64,000 nucleotides of DNA from positions 62,001 through 126,000 of the forward strand of contig CAZJVP010000099.1 of NCBI GenBank assembly GCA_964549615.1, written 5' to 3'. This document shows, piece after piece, positions 51,400 to 59,851 of this stretch. The notes under the pieces are model-generated. The model had not been told where the DNA came from, made no database searches, and saw nothing but the letters and a program-made list of their open reading frames with translations. Both the position numbers and the translations under genes were made by a program. This DNA is from CAYVLA01 sp964549615 [NCBI: uncultured Thermococci archaeon] (GTDB lineage: Archaea > CAYQAE01 > CAYVLA01). Within the stretch, counting starts at the first letter, position 1. Every line of letters begins with the position of its first letter.

Positions 51400-52557
51400 A
51401 TGAAGCAGATAGGAAATCTCACAATCGCGCTCCTCATCGTGCAATCCATCACTGCAGCGGTGCTCAGCGTTGACGCCGTGTCCCCGGGTCTTGACGATTT
51501 GGAGGTTTGGGTGGCCCGTGAGGCCATGAATCTGGTCGAACTGTCCCATCTTTGTGACGACCTTGCCGCGCAGATCTCTGGGGGCCGAACGGATGGTACG
51601 AACCTCGCCGACTTGCTTGCCAGCCTGTCCGACCGGCTTGAGGCAGTCAGGACCGCGCTGGATGGCCTCGAGGCGCAGATACGATCGATGGAGATGCCCG
51701 AATCGGATGTAACCGCAGGACTGCTCAAGGACATCGAACTTCTCAGGTCACAGAACGCCGCCCTTCGTGAGAAACTCCAGATCCTGAGGAAAGCAGCCTA
51801 CGCGGGGCCGCCCCTAGCTGAAGGCGGGAGTACGGACTCTAGGCTCGTGACAAGCGCTTTGGGCAAAGCAGCATACGCCATGCTCGTCGTCTCCCAGGAG
51901 ATGCGGGGAAGCTTTTTGGACATCTCGAGCATCATCGGAGCAGGCATCGGGACGCTCGCAAGGCTCAGCGATGCCACGGGTGGCCGGTTGCCAGTGGGCG
52001 CCACGCCCGGGCTCGTGGTCACCGTCTTCGCCGTCCTCCTTGCCTTCGCGCTGGTGAGCATGGCCATTCAGACCTACTACAGGGAAGCATTCGATCATAG
52101 GGCAGACGACACCCGCATCCCGGGCCTGCTAGTAGCGTCTGCCGTGCCCTGGGGTGATGTCTCCTCACCGACAGGTGGGCCATTCTTGGACATTTCTGCC
52201 AAAGGCGAGGCGACGGGCCGCGCTGGAAAGCTTTCGGACGCAGATGAGGAGTACGCCATCATGCTTCTGAAGCTCGGCTACAGGGAGGAGGCCCTCCGGG
52301 TCGTATCCCCCGGAACGACCACTCGGCATTCGCCCCGCGGCCAAGCACCACCCCGGGATGGGGGTCAGACCGATGGATCGCTCGTCGGGCGCGCAGGGCC
52401 CGGCCCCCTGGGCAGGCAAACGCGGCGCGATCCTGCGAGGCATTTCGGACAGGCAAGGAGGCTGTACAAGAAGGCCTTCAACTCGCTGATAATAGCGGGC
52501 AGAAGGAGCAGGCGGTACAAGATGGGGCCCATCCGACGGGCCGGGAAGAAACCCTAG
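51400..52557 (+). CDS. Secreted or membrane protein with coiled coil, unknown function
   Basis: A 385-residue protein I do not recognise. It has an N-terminal signal peptide or anchor (IGNLTIALLIVQSITAAVLS), an outside region rich in Leu, Glu and Ala with a probable coiled coil (LLKDIELLRSQNAALREKL), a transmembrane helix at about residues 208-226 (GLVVTVFAVLLAFALVSMAI) and a cytoplasmic tail of about 155 residues. The tail ends very basic (FGQARRLYKKAFNSLIIAGR then RSRRYKMG). Such a layout suits a sensor, scaffold or chain-length-type regulator, but there is no Walker motif and I assign no function. Confidence 0.7.
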   Translation: MKQIGNLTIALLIVQSITAAVLSVDAVSPGLDDLEVWVAREAMNLVELSHLCDDLAAQISGGRTDGTNLADLLASLSDRLEAVRTALDGLEAQIRSMEMPESDVTAGLLKDIELLRSQNAALREKLQILRKAAYAGPPLAEGGSTDSRLVTSALGKAAYAMLVVSQEMRGSFLDISSIIGAGIGTLARLSDATGGRLPVGATPGLVVTVFAVLLAFALVSMAIQTYYREAFDHRADDTRIPGLLVASAVPWGDVSSPTGGPFLDISAKGEATGRAGKLSDADEEYAIMLLKLGYREEALRVVSPGTTTRHSPRGQAPPRDGGQTDGSLVGRAGPGPLGRQTRRDPARHFGQARRLYKKAFNSLIIAGRRSRRYKMGPIRRAGKKP

Positions 52558-52811
52558 CGTTATTCCCCTAGCGGTCGAAGGGGAGATTCCCGTTGAGCGC
52601 TTGTACCCGTACCCGGCCGAGCACGCGTCGAAGACTTGCCCTGCCCGTCCTAGATGCGGTTCGTGGCCATGGATGCCAAGATCGATGAAGAACCGGGCGT
52701 GGTCCGCAGCCGGGTTGGGCCTCGGGTAGGTGCGGATCATGGGTGAGGAGAAGGAGGTCTTGCCGTTTGATCGGGACGCGACTAAGCTCAGGAAGATCTC
52801 AGGGGACGGGC
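52558..52811. other. Intergenic region before the methyltransferase
   Basis: About 250 bases. An ATG at 52740 opens a 30-codon frame with no similarity I recognise; the open frame of the methyltransferase also extends into this stretch without domain content. Confidence 0.35.
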
Positions 52812-53594
52812 ATGGCCGGAGAACCTTGTGAACTGGAGCGGCACAGGCAGACGAAGGAGACCTTCAGGCACCGATACGAGGTTGCATACGCGTCGGGATC
52901 GACGTACGCGGGGTTGGCACAAAGATGGCGCGAGGTCGTCGAGTTCCCGCTGGTATCGTCCGCGACCCCCCCGGGGCTTGTCCTTGACGCGGGTTGTGGC
53001 GACTGCACGTTGACCAGGTTCCTCTGCACCCCCTCAAGACGGATCATCGGACTCGACTTCTCATGCCATGCCCTGCAGGCCGCAAGGAAGTGGTTTCACG
53101 GCGCCAGCGATGAGACGATTCCGGAGCTGATGAGAGGGGATATCGATCGACTACCCTTCAGAGATGGTTGTTTTGACGGAACGGTCTGCGTCGGAACCCT
53201 GGAGTACTTTTCTGACCTGCGAGCGGTCCTCGCTGAGCTGGGAAGGGTCTCCAGAAGGGGCGCACGCTTGGTATTCACCGTGAGAAACAGGAGACGCGTG
53301 ATAGGGGCAACCCGCCACGGAGTTGAGAGTCCAGGGAACGTCTCCCCTTTGTTTGCCTTCCACGATGTAAAACAGGTGAAAAAGGCCGTGGAAGAGGCAG
53401 GAGGGCGGAATCCGAGGATCTTGCCGTACTTCGCCATCTCTCCGGCAGGCTTGGCAGGGCTCCTCGCCGCTTTGCCCGGCCCCCTGCAAAGAGCGGGATT
53501 CCGGGTCTTGTGCCTGCTGGAGAGGATGGCGACAGCTACCCGTGCCGGGTTGCTCATCTCGAGGGTGCTCCTCGTCTCCTACACCGTGACCTGA
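52812..53594 (+). CDS. Class I SAM-dependent methyltransferase
   Basis: A 260-residue methyltransferase. Motif I is LVLDAGCGDCTLTRFL, the next acidic residue is in IIGLDFSCHAL, motif II is MRGDIDRLPFRDGCFDGTVC and then VGTLEYFSDLRAVLAELGRV, as in the UbiE/COQ5-like methyltransferases. The C-terminus has two hydrophobic segments (ISPAGLAGLLAALPG and GLLISRVLLVSYTV), suggesting membrane association and a lipid or lipid-linked substrate. The ATG at 52812 is chosen; an upstream frame from 52743 is very basic and unlikely to be translated. It converges on asparagine-synthetase-like gene 3. Confidence 0.82.
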   Translation: MAGEPCELERHRQTKETFRHRYEVAYASGSTYAGLAQRWREVVEFPLVSSATPPGLVLDAGCGDCTLTRFLCTPSRRIIGLDFSCHALQAARKWFHGASDETIPELMRGDIDRLPFRDGCFDGTVCVGTLEYFSDLRAVLAELGRVSRRGARLVFTVRNRRRVIGATRHGVESPGNVSPLFAFHDVKQVKKAVEEAGGRNPRILPYFAISPAGLAGLLAALPGPLQRAGFRVLCLLERMATATRAGLLISRVLLVSYTVT

Positions 53595-53668
53595 CCCGCA
53601 TCGTCCGCCTGGAACACCCTCGCCGTAGAAGACCGATCCCCGACGAACGCGTAGCCCATCCCGACCGA

Positions 53669-55534
53669 TCACTTTGGCACCGGTCGACCGGGCCTATCGC
53701 CGAACGTGACGCGGAGCCAGATCTCCAGATTTACGAGCGTCCCGATGAGCTCCCAGTTCCGAGGGATGTCGGAGAAAAGCGAAAGCACGCCGTCCCGATC
53801 CAGAAGCCCAGATGCCATCAGCCTGCCTCCAAGCACCATCTCCTCGGCGAAAGCACGGAGCCCGTTTGCATACCATCGCATTAGAGGTGCGTAGAAACCG
53901 CTCTTGCCCCGCACCACCAGCCGCATAGAAAAGCCCTCTTTTTCCATCAATCTCCTGAGGAAATCCTTCGTACGTGGCCTCTCGTAGAATGCGGCTGGCT
54001 CCCTCTCTAGAACCGGCTCGCACACCCGTCTATCCATGAAGGGGTAGGTTGGGACGACGGACGCAGACCGATGCCAGTTCCACAGCGCCCTGAACCTAGA
54101 TGGGTCCGACTTGGTGAAGCTCGTGAACCTGTAGGCGTTGAAAGGGCCTAGCCTGTACGCCCTGTCAAGCTCGCTTCGAAGGACGGCCATGGCTTTCGCC
54201 CATGCGGAATCTGGCACTAGGCTCGTCGATATCACTGCGCGCGCCTTCCTAGAGGAGCGGTCGAGTCTCTTCCGGGGCAGGAAGGTCGGAAGAACTCCCT
54301 GGATGAGAATCCTGAGCAGGTGCCGAAAGGCGGCCCGTCGGGGGGTTGTCGAGGGATCGAGATACCTTGCCAAGCAGTGCCTAAGCAGCCTGAGGCCCGA
54401 GGCAGTGACCCGCCCCTGGTATACGAGCGAATATAGCGTATCGGCCGCCAACGCTTCCAAGAGCGACGGGCGGCCCCCAAAGGACCCGTCTGCCCCATCC
54501 CCGCTGAAGACGTGCTTCGTCCCCTGCTCGGAGGCATGCAAGGCAGCGCAGTAGTAGGGCAGCCCTCCGTCTCCTTTTGCGCTTTCCTCGGCCACCCTTA
54601 TGCACTTCTCAAGAAGCCTCGGAAACGCCTCCAACGAGAGCGGCCGACCCGCCTTGTGGACTGAGCCGATTCGCTCGCTCGCAAGACGAGCGTATGGTTC
54701 CTCATCCCAACCTCTCTCGTCGATGCCCAAGGACAGGGTCACGAGCCGGGGTTCGGTCTCGGTCTCGCGGGCCAGCTCTGATACCAGACAGCTCACCAGA
54801 CTCGAGTCGGTCCCCCCGCTGAGGTAGGAGTAGAACGGTGGCTCAAGACCCGTCATCCTTTGAGCTACAGACTCTCGGAGACGTTGCCGGAACTCGTCTT
54901 GCGATAGGGCTTCTGTTCTTCTGCGCCGAAGTACCTTCTCTGCGTCCCAGTACACGCACTCCGTGAGCCCCTGCTCGTCGATCTGGATGTAGTGACCTGG
55001 CCTCGCCTTCCTCACAGGCCTCAGCAGTGTCCGAGACGAGCCAATCTTGCCATCGACCAGGAGTTCAAGGAGGCCAGTCTCGTCGTAGTCCGGCTCGGTG
55101 TCAAGCTGCGCCAAAGACCGGAAGGAAGAGGAGAACACCAGAGCGCTGTTGACCATCCTGTAGTACAGCGGCCGACCGCCGAAGTGATCTCTAGCCAAGA
55201 TAGCGCGTGTCTGTCCAGGATGGTATATGACGGCCAGGAATTCGCCGTTGAGACCCTGGAGGACGCTAGGACCGATCTGGCCGTAGAGCCTGCCAATCCC
55301 TGCGGCACTTCCTCCCTCCAGAGGGGGAAACAGCCTACCCGACAGGGCAACGAACACGTCTGAAGTCGATAACCATTCGAGCCTCTCCGCTAGGCTTTCA
55401 TAACCTCGGATCTCGAAAGGGCCCGAGCAGTAGACATGATCCGGCTCGCCTAGATCGATGTTTCCTGCGACCGCATCGATCAGGGATGTCGGGCTGCCTT
55501 CGCCCCTCGAGTAGCCGCCCACCAGGGTGCTCAT
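53669..55534 (-). CDS. Asparagine-synthetase-like protein 3, Ser in place of Cys
   Basis: A 621-residue third paralogue, clearly more distant. The ATG at 55534 (TATA CTTTATCC about 28 bases upstream) gives MSTLVGGYSRG. Aligned with MCGIAG the nucleophile position is Ser. LNGEFLAVIYH, RDHFGGRPLYY and the PP-loop SGGTDSS are kept. The second active-site motif reads FSGDGADGSFGG, so the Glu of the usual GADELF is Gly; this may weaken Mg-ATP binding or mark a changed substrate. The C-terminal VPTYPFMDRRV and GKSGFYAPLMRWYANGLRAF match the other two. Probably an amide-forming ligase or a partly inactive homologue. Confidence 0.82.
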   Translation of the reverse strand: MSTLVGGYSRGEGSPTSLIDAVAGNIDLGEPDHVYCSGPFEIRGYESLAERLEWLSTSDVFVALSGRLFPPLEGGSAAGIGRLYGQIGPSVLQGLNGEFLAVIYHPGQTRAILARDHFGGRPLYYRMVNSALVFSSSFRSLAQLDTEPDYDETGLLELLVDGKIGSSRTLLRPVRKARPGHYIQIDEQGLTECVYWDAEKVLRRRRTEALSQDEFRQRLRESVAQRMTGLEPPFYSYLSGGTDSSLVSCLVSELARETETEPRLVTLSLGIDERGWDEEPYARLASERIGSVHKAGRPLSLEAFPRLLEKCIRVAEESAKGDGGLPYYCAALHASEQGTKHVFSGDGADGSFGGRPSLLEALAADTLYSLVYQGRVTASGLRLLRHCLARYLDPSTTPRRAAFRHLLRILIQGVLPTFLPRKRLDRSSRKARAVISTSLVPDSAWAKAMAVLRSELDRAYRLGPFNAYRFTSFTKSDPSRFRALWNWHRSASVVPTYPFMDRRVCEPVLEREPAAFYERPRTKDFLRRLMEKEGFSMRLVVRGKSGFYAPLMRWYANGLRAFAEEMVLGGRLMASGLLDRDGVLSLFSDIPRNWELIGTLVNLEIWLRVTFGDRPGRPVPK

Positions 55535-55556
55535 TGGACTAGTCGAGGACCCGGCA

Positions 55557-55568
55557 CGGATAAAGCTT
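55557..55568 (-). promoter_or_regulatory. TATA box of asparagine-synthetase-like gene 3
   Basis: AAGCTTTATCCG on the minus strand, centred about 28 bases before the ATG at 55534. The frame stays open to 55651 but this start gives an N-terminus that aligns with the two paralogues. Confidence 0.6.
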
Positions 55569-55879
55569 TGGCAATCCCGGTCCCGGCTCGATTGGTCGAG
55601 GTTTCCCGCGGGCAACTCGATCGACGTCTGCCCGGTAAATCCACGTCCCAACCCGACCTAACGTCTAAAGCCAGGGTAGCCAAAGATGACCGTGTGGCAA
55701 CAGGCTCGAATGGAAGCAAGCGCCCACGATAGCCACGGCGAAGTCATTTTCCCGGTCGCGAGATGCGATCGTCAAGGAGCGACCGCGAGGACACCAAGAA
55801 GAGTTCTCATAGAAGCCATCCCATGGAATCATCAGGGCCTTCTTTCCGGGGTCAGCTGTCGTAACGTGGGAGATGCGAC
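55569..55879. other. Intergenic region, no gene seen
   Basis: About 310 bases between divergent genes; frames lack family signatures. Confidence 0.35.
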
Positions 55880-56179
55880 GTGTCGCACGACCTGAACGTT
55901 ACCTTCCTGAACCTGCCATATCCCCGGGGATTTCGGGTACACCGGCAATATGCAGGGGGCTTCGGCACGGTCGAACACCTAGAACCGGGTGGTCAGACCG
56001 GCTCGACGCTGATGCCTCGCATATTCTCGGCCCAGGCAGCTGCAATCGCTGAGGGGATGGAACATCGCACCTTCGTCATCGACGCGCTCTGCACCACGCA
56101 CGTGAACCCGGTCGAACTCCCGGTTCCTAGAGATGCGAATGCCCAGCGGGACCGCATCGGACACATGAGATTGCAATGA
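55880..56179 (+). pseudogene. N-terminal fragment of a B12-binding radical SAM protein
   Basis: The 99-residue frame reads VTFLNLPYPRGFRVHRQYAG, then GFGT and PRIFSAQAAAIAEGMEHRTF followed by VIDA. This is the first part of the cobalamin-binding domain of archaeal B12-type radical SAM proteins (N-x-P-Y/F-P-R-G, Y-x-G-G-F-G-T, V-I-D-A). It then ends, and no radical SAM domain follows before the surface-protein promoter. It is therefore a remnant, different from the radical SAM gene at 38562. Confidence 0.65.
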
Positions 56180-56237
56180 ATACCACGGGATCATTCGGAA
56201 AGGTTCCGGTCTTCCCGGCCCTGGATTCCCCAACCTT

Positions 56238-56246
56238 CTTTATAAA
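56238..56246 (+). promoter_or_regulatory. TATA box of the large surface-protein gene
   Basis: CTTTATAAA is the strongest TATA box in the window. It lies about 65 bases before the ATG at 56307, so this message should have a leader of roughly 40 bases, unlike most others here. Confidence 0.65.
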
Positions 56247-56306
56247 GGCCAGACGGCCCCTCATCATCGGGGCCGCAAGGAGAACCGACCACCGGGGAAG
56301 AATCGA

Positions 56307-58943
56307 ATGTCAAGAGGTCTTGCAAGCGGACTGCTGATTAGGGAGGCAGCCGTTCCACTTACGTCATCCATCCTCTTGTGTTTGCTGTCGGCCATATCCC
56401 TGAACCAGGCATCAGCACTGCCTGCAGGTTTCCAGGAGTTCTACCTGCCGCTGCCTGCCGATCTGACCCAGGACGTCTTCCAATCAATCCACGGCTGGAA
56501 CCAGCCCAGGGAACTCATGCACTACCTCGTCGCCGTCACGGCGAGCGGCGACAATACCGTCGTCTATTACGACCACTGGGAAGTCGACGGCTTGGAGGGC
56601 CCGGGGGCCGCTGGGTACGATGAGGTCGTCCATCTTAACAAGGGAGAAACCCACGTCTTTGAGAGCGCCAACATACCCTCCGACTTCCGCGGCGCAGCCA
56701 CGTACTACGATGGGGGCGACAGGATCTACGTTGCCGGGGGCCTACTGCAGGTTGTTGTGTCAACATGGGCCGAGGCTCTGGGCACCGTCTTCACGGATGC
56801 GTGGGAGATCTACCCCGTCCAGGCGTGGGGCACCAGCTACGCCGTACCGGTGGGTCAGGATCTTGGGCAGTGGCCGCATAACTACGATGATTTCGATGCT
56901 GTATACATCCTGGTCATGTCTGCGACCGACGGAAACCAAGTCACCATCGACGGCGCCACGACAACCTTGAGCCGGGGGCAGAGCGTAGCTTACAGCGTCC
57001 CGAAGGCAGGCACCTGGGTGACCTCCACCCACCCAGTCCAGGTCCAGCTCGTGACCGGGCAGCCGGGCAGCGCCTACGAGATGCGGGGATATACCATCAC
57101 TCCCTATGAGTACTGGGGTTCAAGCTACTACGCCGCCGTCCCGAGCTGGCCCCCAAGCTCTGACGGTAATCCCCTCACCGCCCACGCCCCCTACACCGAT
57201 ATCTTCCTCTACAACCCGAACCCCTTCTTGATCACCATAACCTGGCAGGACCTGTCGGGCTGCGGCACCATCTACCTGGAACCGGGTGAAACCAGATCCT
57301 TCCAAGCCTCGACCTGGCACCACGTTCCGACAAACTCCGGCGTCTACCTGAGCTCCTCACACAAGTTCTGGGGCATCGCCTCATGCGACACCGAATCATT
57401 CATCTGGGACTGGGGATACTCGCTCATACCGGAAGCGCTGCTGGGGACGGACAACTACGTCGGTTGGGCGCCGGGAACCCGCACGCTCAGCGACAACGGC
57501 TCCCCCGTGTACATAATGGCGACGAGCGATCATACGACCATCTTCATTGACTACTCGCCAAACGATGGCATCTTCGACAGGGTGATAAGCGACCTCGACA
57601 GGCTGCACACGATCGAGGTCTACGACCCGGACATGGACAATACGGGCATGCACATCGTCAGCACGGCACCGGTGGCGGTCGTCTGGGGCGAAAGCCCCAT
57701 ATCGGCAGGCGCGGGGGACCCGTACCTCGACATGGGGTATGCGTGTCTTCCGCTCCCGATCGAATGGGTAGACCTCGCGCTGGAAATCGACAAGTCAGCG
57801 GAGCCGGGCGTAATCCGCCCTGGCGAAGCGGCCAACTTCAGGATCATGATAAGGGTCCCGAGCTACGCGGGCTCTCCCGTGACGGGCATAGGCCTCGTCG
57901 ACGCCCTTCCTTCCGGCTGGCTTTACCTTGCAGGCAGCGGATCTCCCACTGATCCAACTGTCACCGGGGATCCCGCCGACGGATGCGTCCTAGCTTGGGA
58001 CCTTCAACGGGACCTTTGCCCGGGCCAGTCCCTGACGGTCACGTTCAAAGCCGTCGCCACCCCATCCGCGGACACAACCAAGCCGAACAGGAACGTTGCC
58101 ACCGTAACGGGGCGGTCCCTGGGAGTGACGCTGGCGGCAGACGACGACGCTTTCGTCCAGGTCGTTGCCGCCCACAACCCAGCCATCCTCGTTACGAAGA
58201 CTGGCCCGAGCACCGCCAGGATCGGAGACACGGTCACCTACACCATCACGGTCCAACACGACCCCTCATCCGACAACTCCCCGGTGCATGATTTGAAGAT
58301 CACCGACAGCTTGACCGAATCGGTCACATTCGTCAGCGGGGACGACGGAGACGGAGTGCTCGATTACCCGGAGATCTGGACGTACATAGCGACCTACACA
58401 GTTCTTCCAACCGACCCCGACCCACTGCTCAACATCGCCACGGCGGAAGGATTAGACCTTGACGGCGATATCGTATCCGACACCGACACCCACAACGGCG
58501 CGGATCTTGAGTTCGCCCCAGCCATCCTCGTTACGAAGACTGGCCCGAGCACCGCCAGGATCGGAGACACGGTCACCTACACCATCACGGTCCAACACGA
58601 CCCCTCATCCGATGGTTCCGACGTAACCAACGTTTCGGTGACGGATGACATCGCTGGGCCGGCTCTTTACCTGAGCGGCGACGACGGCGACGGGATCCTT
58701 GAGCCCGGCGAGGTTTGGGTATTCGCGGTAGAGTATGCGATTCCCGCCGATGCTCCGAACCCATTGCGGAATACGGCCACCTGCTCTGGCATCGACAAGG
58801 ACGGTGAAATGGTCTTCGGCCACGACGACCACAGCGTTCTAGTCCAGAGCGGTGTGGATCCGCCTTCGGTACCCGTCTTCCCGGCCGCGGCAATCGCGGT
58901 GGCGATGCTCGGCCTGTGCGTGCTTTCGAGGAGGAAGAGCTGA
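56307..58943 (+). CDS. Large secreted surface protein with DUF11 repeats and C-terminal sorting-like signal
   Basis: An 878-residue exported protein. A signal peptide (PLTSSILLCLLSAISLNQAS) is followed by an about 470-residue beta-rich domain with HYLVAVTASGDNTVVYYDHW, like IgGFc-binding-type domains. Then come three DUF11/conserved-repeat domains (about 495-620, 625-735, 740-850); the last two begin with ILVTKTGPSTARIGDTVTYT, and the first of the three (LALEIDKSAEP) is more distant. The C-terminus is VPVFP, a hydrophobic segment AAAIAVAMLGLCVL and SRRKS, the shape of an archaeal PEF/VPXXXP-type sorting signal. A probable S-layer-associated or envelope protein and likely target of the glycan pathway encoded around it. 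Confidence 0.85.
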   Translation: MSRGLASGLLIREAAVPLTSSILLCLLSAISLNQASALPAGFQEFYLPLPADLTQDVFQSIHGWNQPRELMHYLVAVTASGDNTVVYYDHWEVDGLEGPGAAGYDEVVHLNKGETHVFESANIPSDFRGAATYYDGGDRIYVAGGLLQVVVSTWAEALGTVFTDAWEIYPVQAWGTSYAVPVGQDLGQWPHNYDDFDAVYILVMSATDGNQVTIDGATTTLSRGQSVAYSVPKAGTWVTSTHPVQVQLVTGQPGSAYEMRGYTITPYEYWGSSYYAAVPSWPPSSDGNPLTAHAPYTDIFLYNPNPFLITITWQDLSGCGTIYLEPGETRSFQASTWHHVPTNSGVYLSSSHKFWGIASCDTESFIWDWGYSLIPEALLGTDNYVGWAPGTRTLSDNGSPVYIMATSDHTTIFIDYSPNDGIFDRVISDLDRLHTIEVYDPDMDNTGMHIVSTAPVAVVWGESPISAGAGDPYLDMGYACLPLPIEWVDLALEIDKSAEPGVIRPGEAANFRIMIRVPSYAGSPVTGIGLVDALPSGWLYLAGSGSPTDPTVTGDPADGCVLAWDLQRDLCPGQSLTVTFKAVATPSADTTKPNRNVATVTGRSLGVTLAADDDAFVQVVAAHNPAILVTKTGPSTARIGDTVTYTITVQHDPSSDNSPVHDLKITDSLTESVTFVSGDDGDGVLDYPEIWTYIATYTVLPTDPDPLLNIATAEGLDLDGDIVSDTDTHNGADLEFAPAILVTKTGPSTARIGDTVTYTITVQHDPSSDGSDVTNVSVTDDIAGPALYLSGDDGDGILEPGEVWVFAVEYAIPADAPNPLRNTATCSGIDKDGEMVFGHDDHSVLVQSGVDPPSVPVFPAAAIAVAMLGLCVLSRRKS
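58178..58273 (+). repeat. 96-base direct repeat, first copy
   Basis: Identical to 58517-58612 over 96 bases, 339 bases (113 codons) apart and in the same frame. It encodes the start of DUF11 repeat 2 and is far more similar than the rest of the repeats. Confidence 0.85.
58517..58612 (+). repeat. 96-base direct repeat, second copy
   Basis: Second copy of the identical 96-base segment within the surface-protein gene, at the start of DUF11 repeat 3. Confidence 0.85.
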
Positions 58944-59083
58944 GAGGGCGTCTTCCCCTCGCGCTAGACCTTCGTTCCGAATGCACCCGGCCTCAGGTAG
59001 ATGGCTTTCGACGGCCCGGAAGACGTTGCTGTGAACCAAGGGGCCCGCATTCACAGACGCCAGCGAAAGAGATAAGTAATCGA

Positions 59084-59851
59084 ATGGCAAACTATCAGCT
59101 GCGAGCTAACAATATGGAGTGGCCTCCCAGATGGCTCGGTACGGCCTACGCCAGGCTTTACGAAAAGTTCGGCGAGGAGACCTTTAGGCTCGCCGACGCT
59201 AGGGAAAGCCTGGGCCCTGCCTCCAACGCGAGGGCGATCCTGCCCAGCCTGGTGAAGGCTGGCTGGGCCCTGAGGACCGATCACGGGCGATACATGCTCC
59301 TTGACCCCATGCTTGCCGTCTCCACCCTTCAGGAGAAGCCGCTGCAGGAGAGGATCCCGAACACGGACTACCTGCCGGTCGTCGCCAGCTTCGCGTCCTC
59401 GGCCCTTAGAAGGATGGGGAGAGACCTCGTCTCATTGGCGCTCTACGGATCCGTGGCCGCGGGCCGGCCATCGCGGACCAGCGACCTGGACATCCTCCTA
59501 GTTGCAAATGCCTTGCCCTCCCCCTACTCACGTCGGGCCCCTATCGTGGCCGAACTGATCCGGCAGACCGAGAGGGCCCGGATGGAGCTGTGGCGGAGAA
59601 AGGGGCTTTACCCGGATCTCGACGTCATCGCGCTGACCCCGGAAGAGGCCTCCGTCGGCCAGCCCATATACCTAGAGATGCTTGAGTCCTGCATATTCGT
59701 GCTGGACAGGAAAGGATTCCTCAAGGACACGCTGCGGGCATTCGCGGGCGAGCTGGCCCAAAGCGGAGCACGCAAGGTACAGACCCCAGGGGGCCTAACC
59801 TACTGGATGCTTGAGCCCGGCTCAAAGGCCGGGGAGGCGACCAAGACATGA
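59084..59851 (+). CDS. MNT-type nucleotidyltransferase with winged-helix N-terminus
   Basis: A 255-residue relative of the protein at 41802: PRWLGTAYARLYEKFG at the start, a helix-turn-helix region, and LYGSVAAGRPSRTSDLDILL with the GS and D-x-D nucleotidyltransferase residues. The sequence of the Arg/Gly segment differs (AAGRPSRTSD versus ARGEARKNSD) but the catalytic Asp pair is kept. ATG 59084 and ATG 59114 are both possible starts; the second matches the start of the paralogue. A TATA-like GATAAGTAAT precedes. Its stop overlaps the HEPN start (ATGA). Confidence 0.83.
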   Translation: MANYQLRANNMEWPPRWLGTAYARLYEKFGEETFRLADARESLGPASNARAILPSLVKAGWALRTDHGRYMLLDPMLAVSTLQEKPLQERIPNTDYLPVVASFASSALRRMGRDLVSLALYGSVAAGRPSRTSDLDILLVANALPSPYSRRAPIVAELIRQTERARMELWRRKGLYPDLDVIALTPEEASVGQPIYLEMLESCIFVLDRKGFLKDTLRAFAGELAQSGARKVQTPGGLTYWMLEPGSKAGEATKT

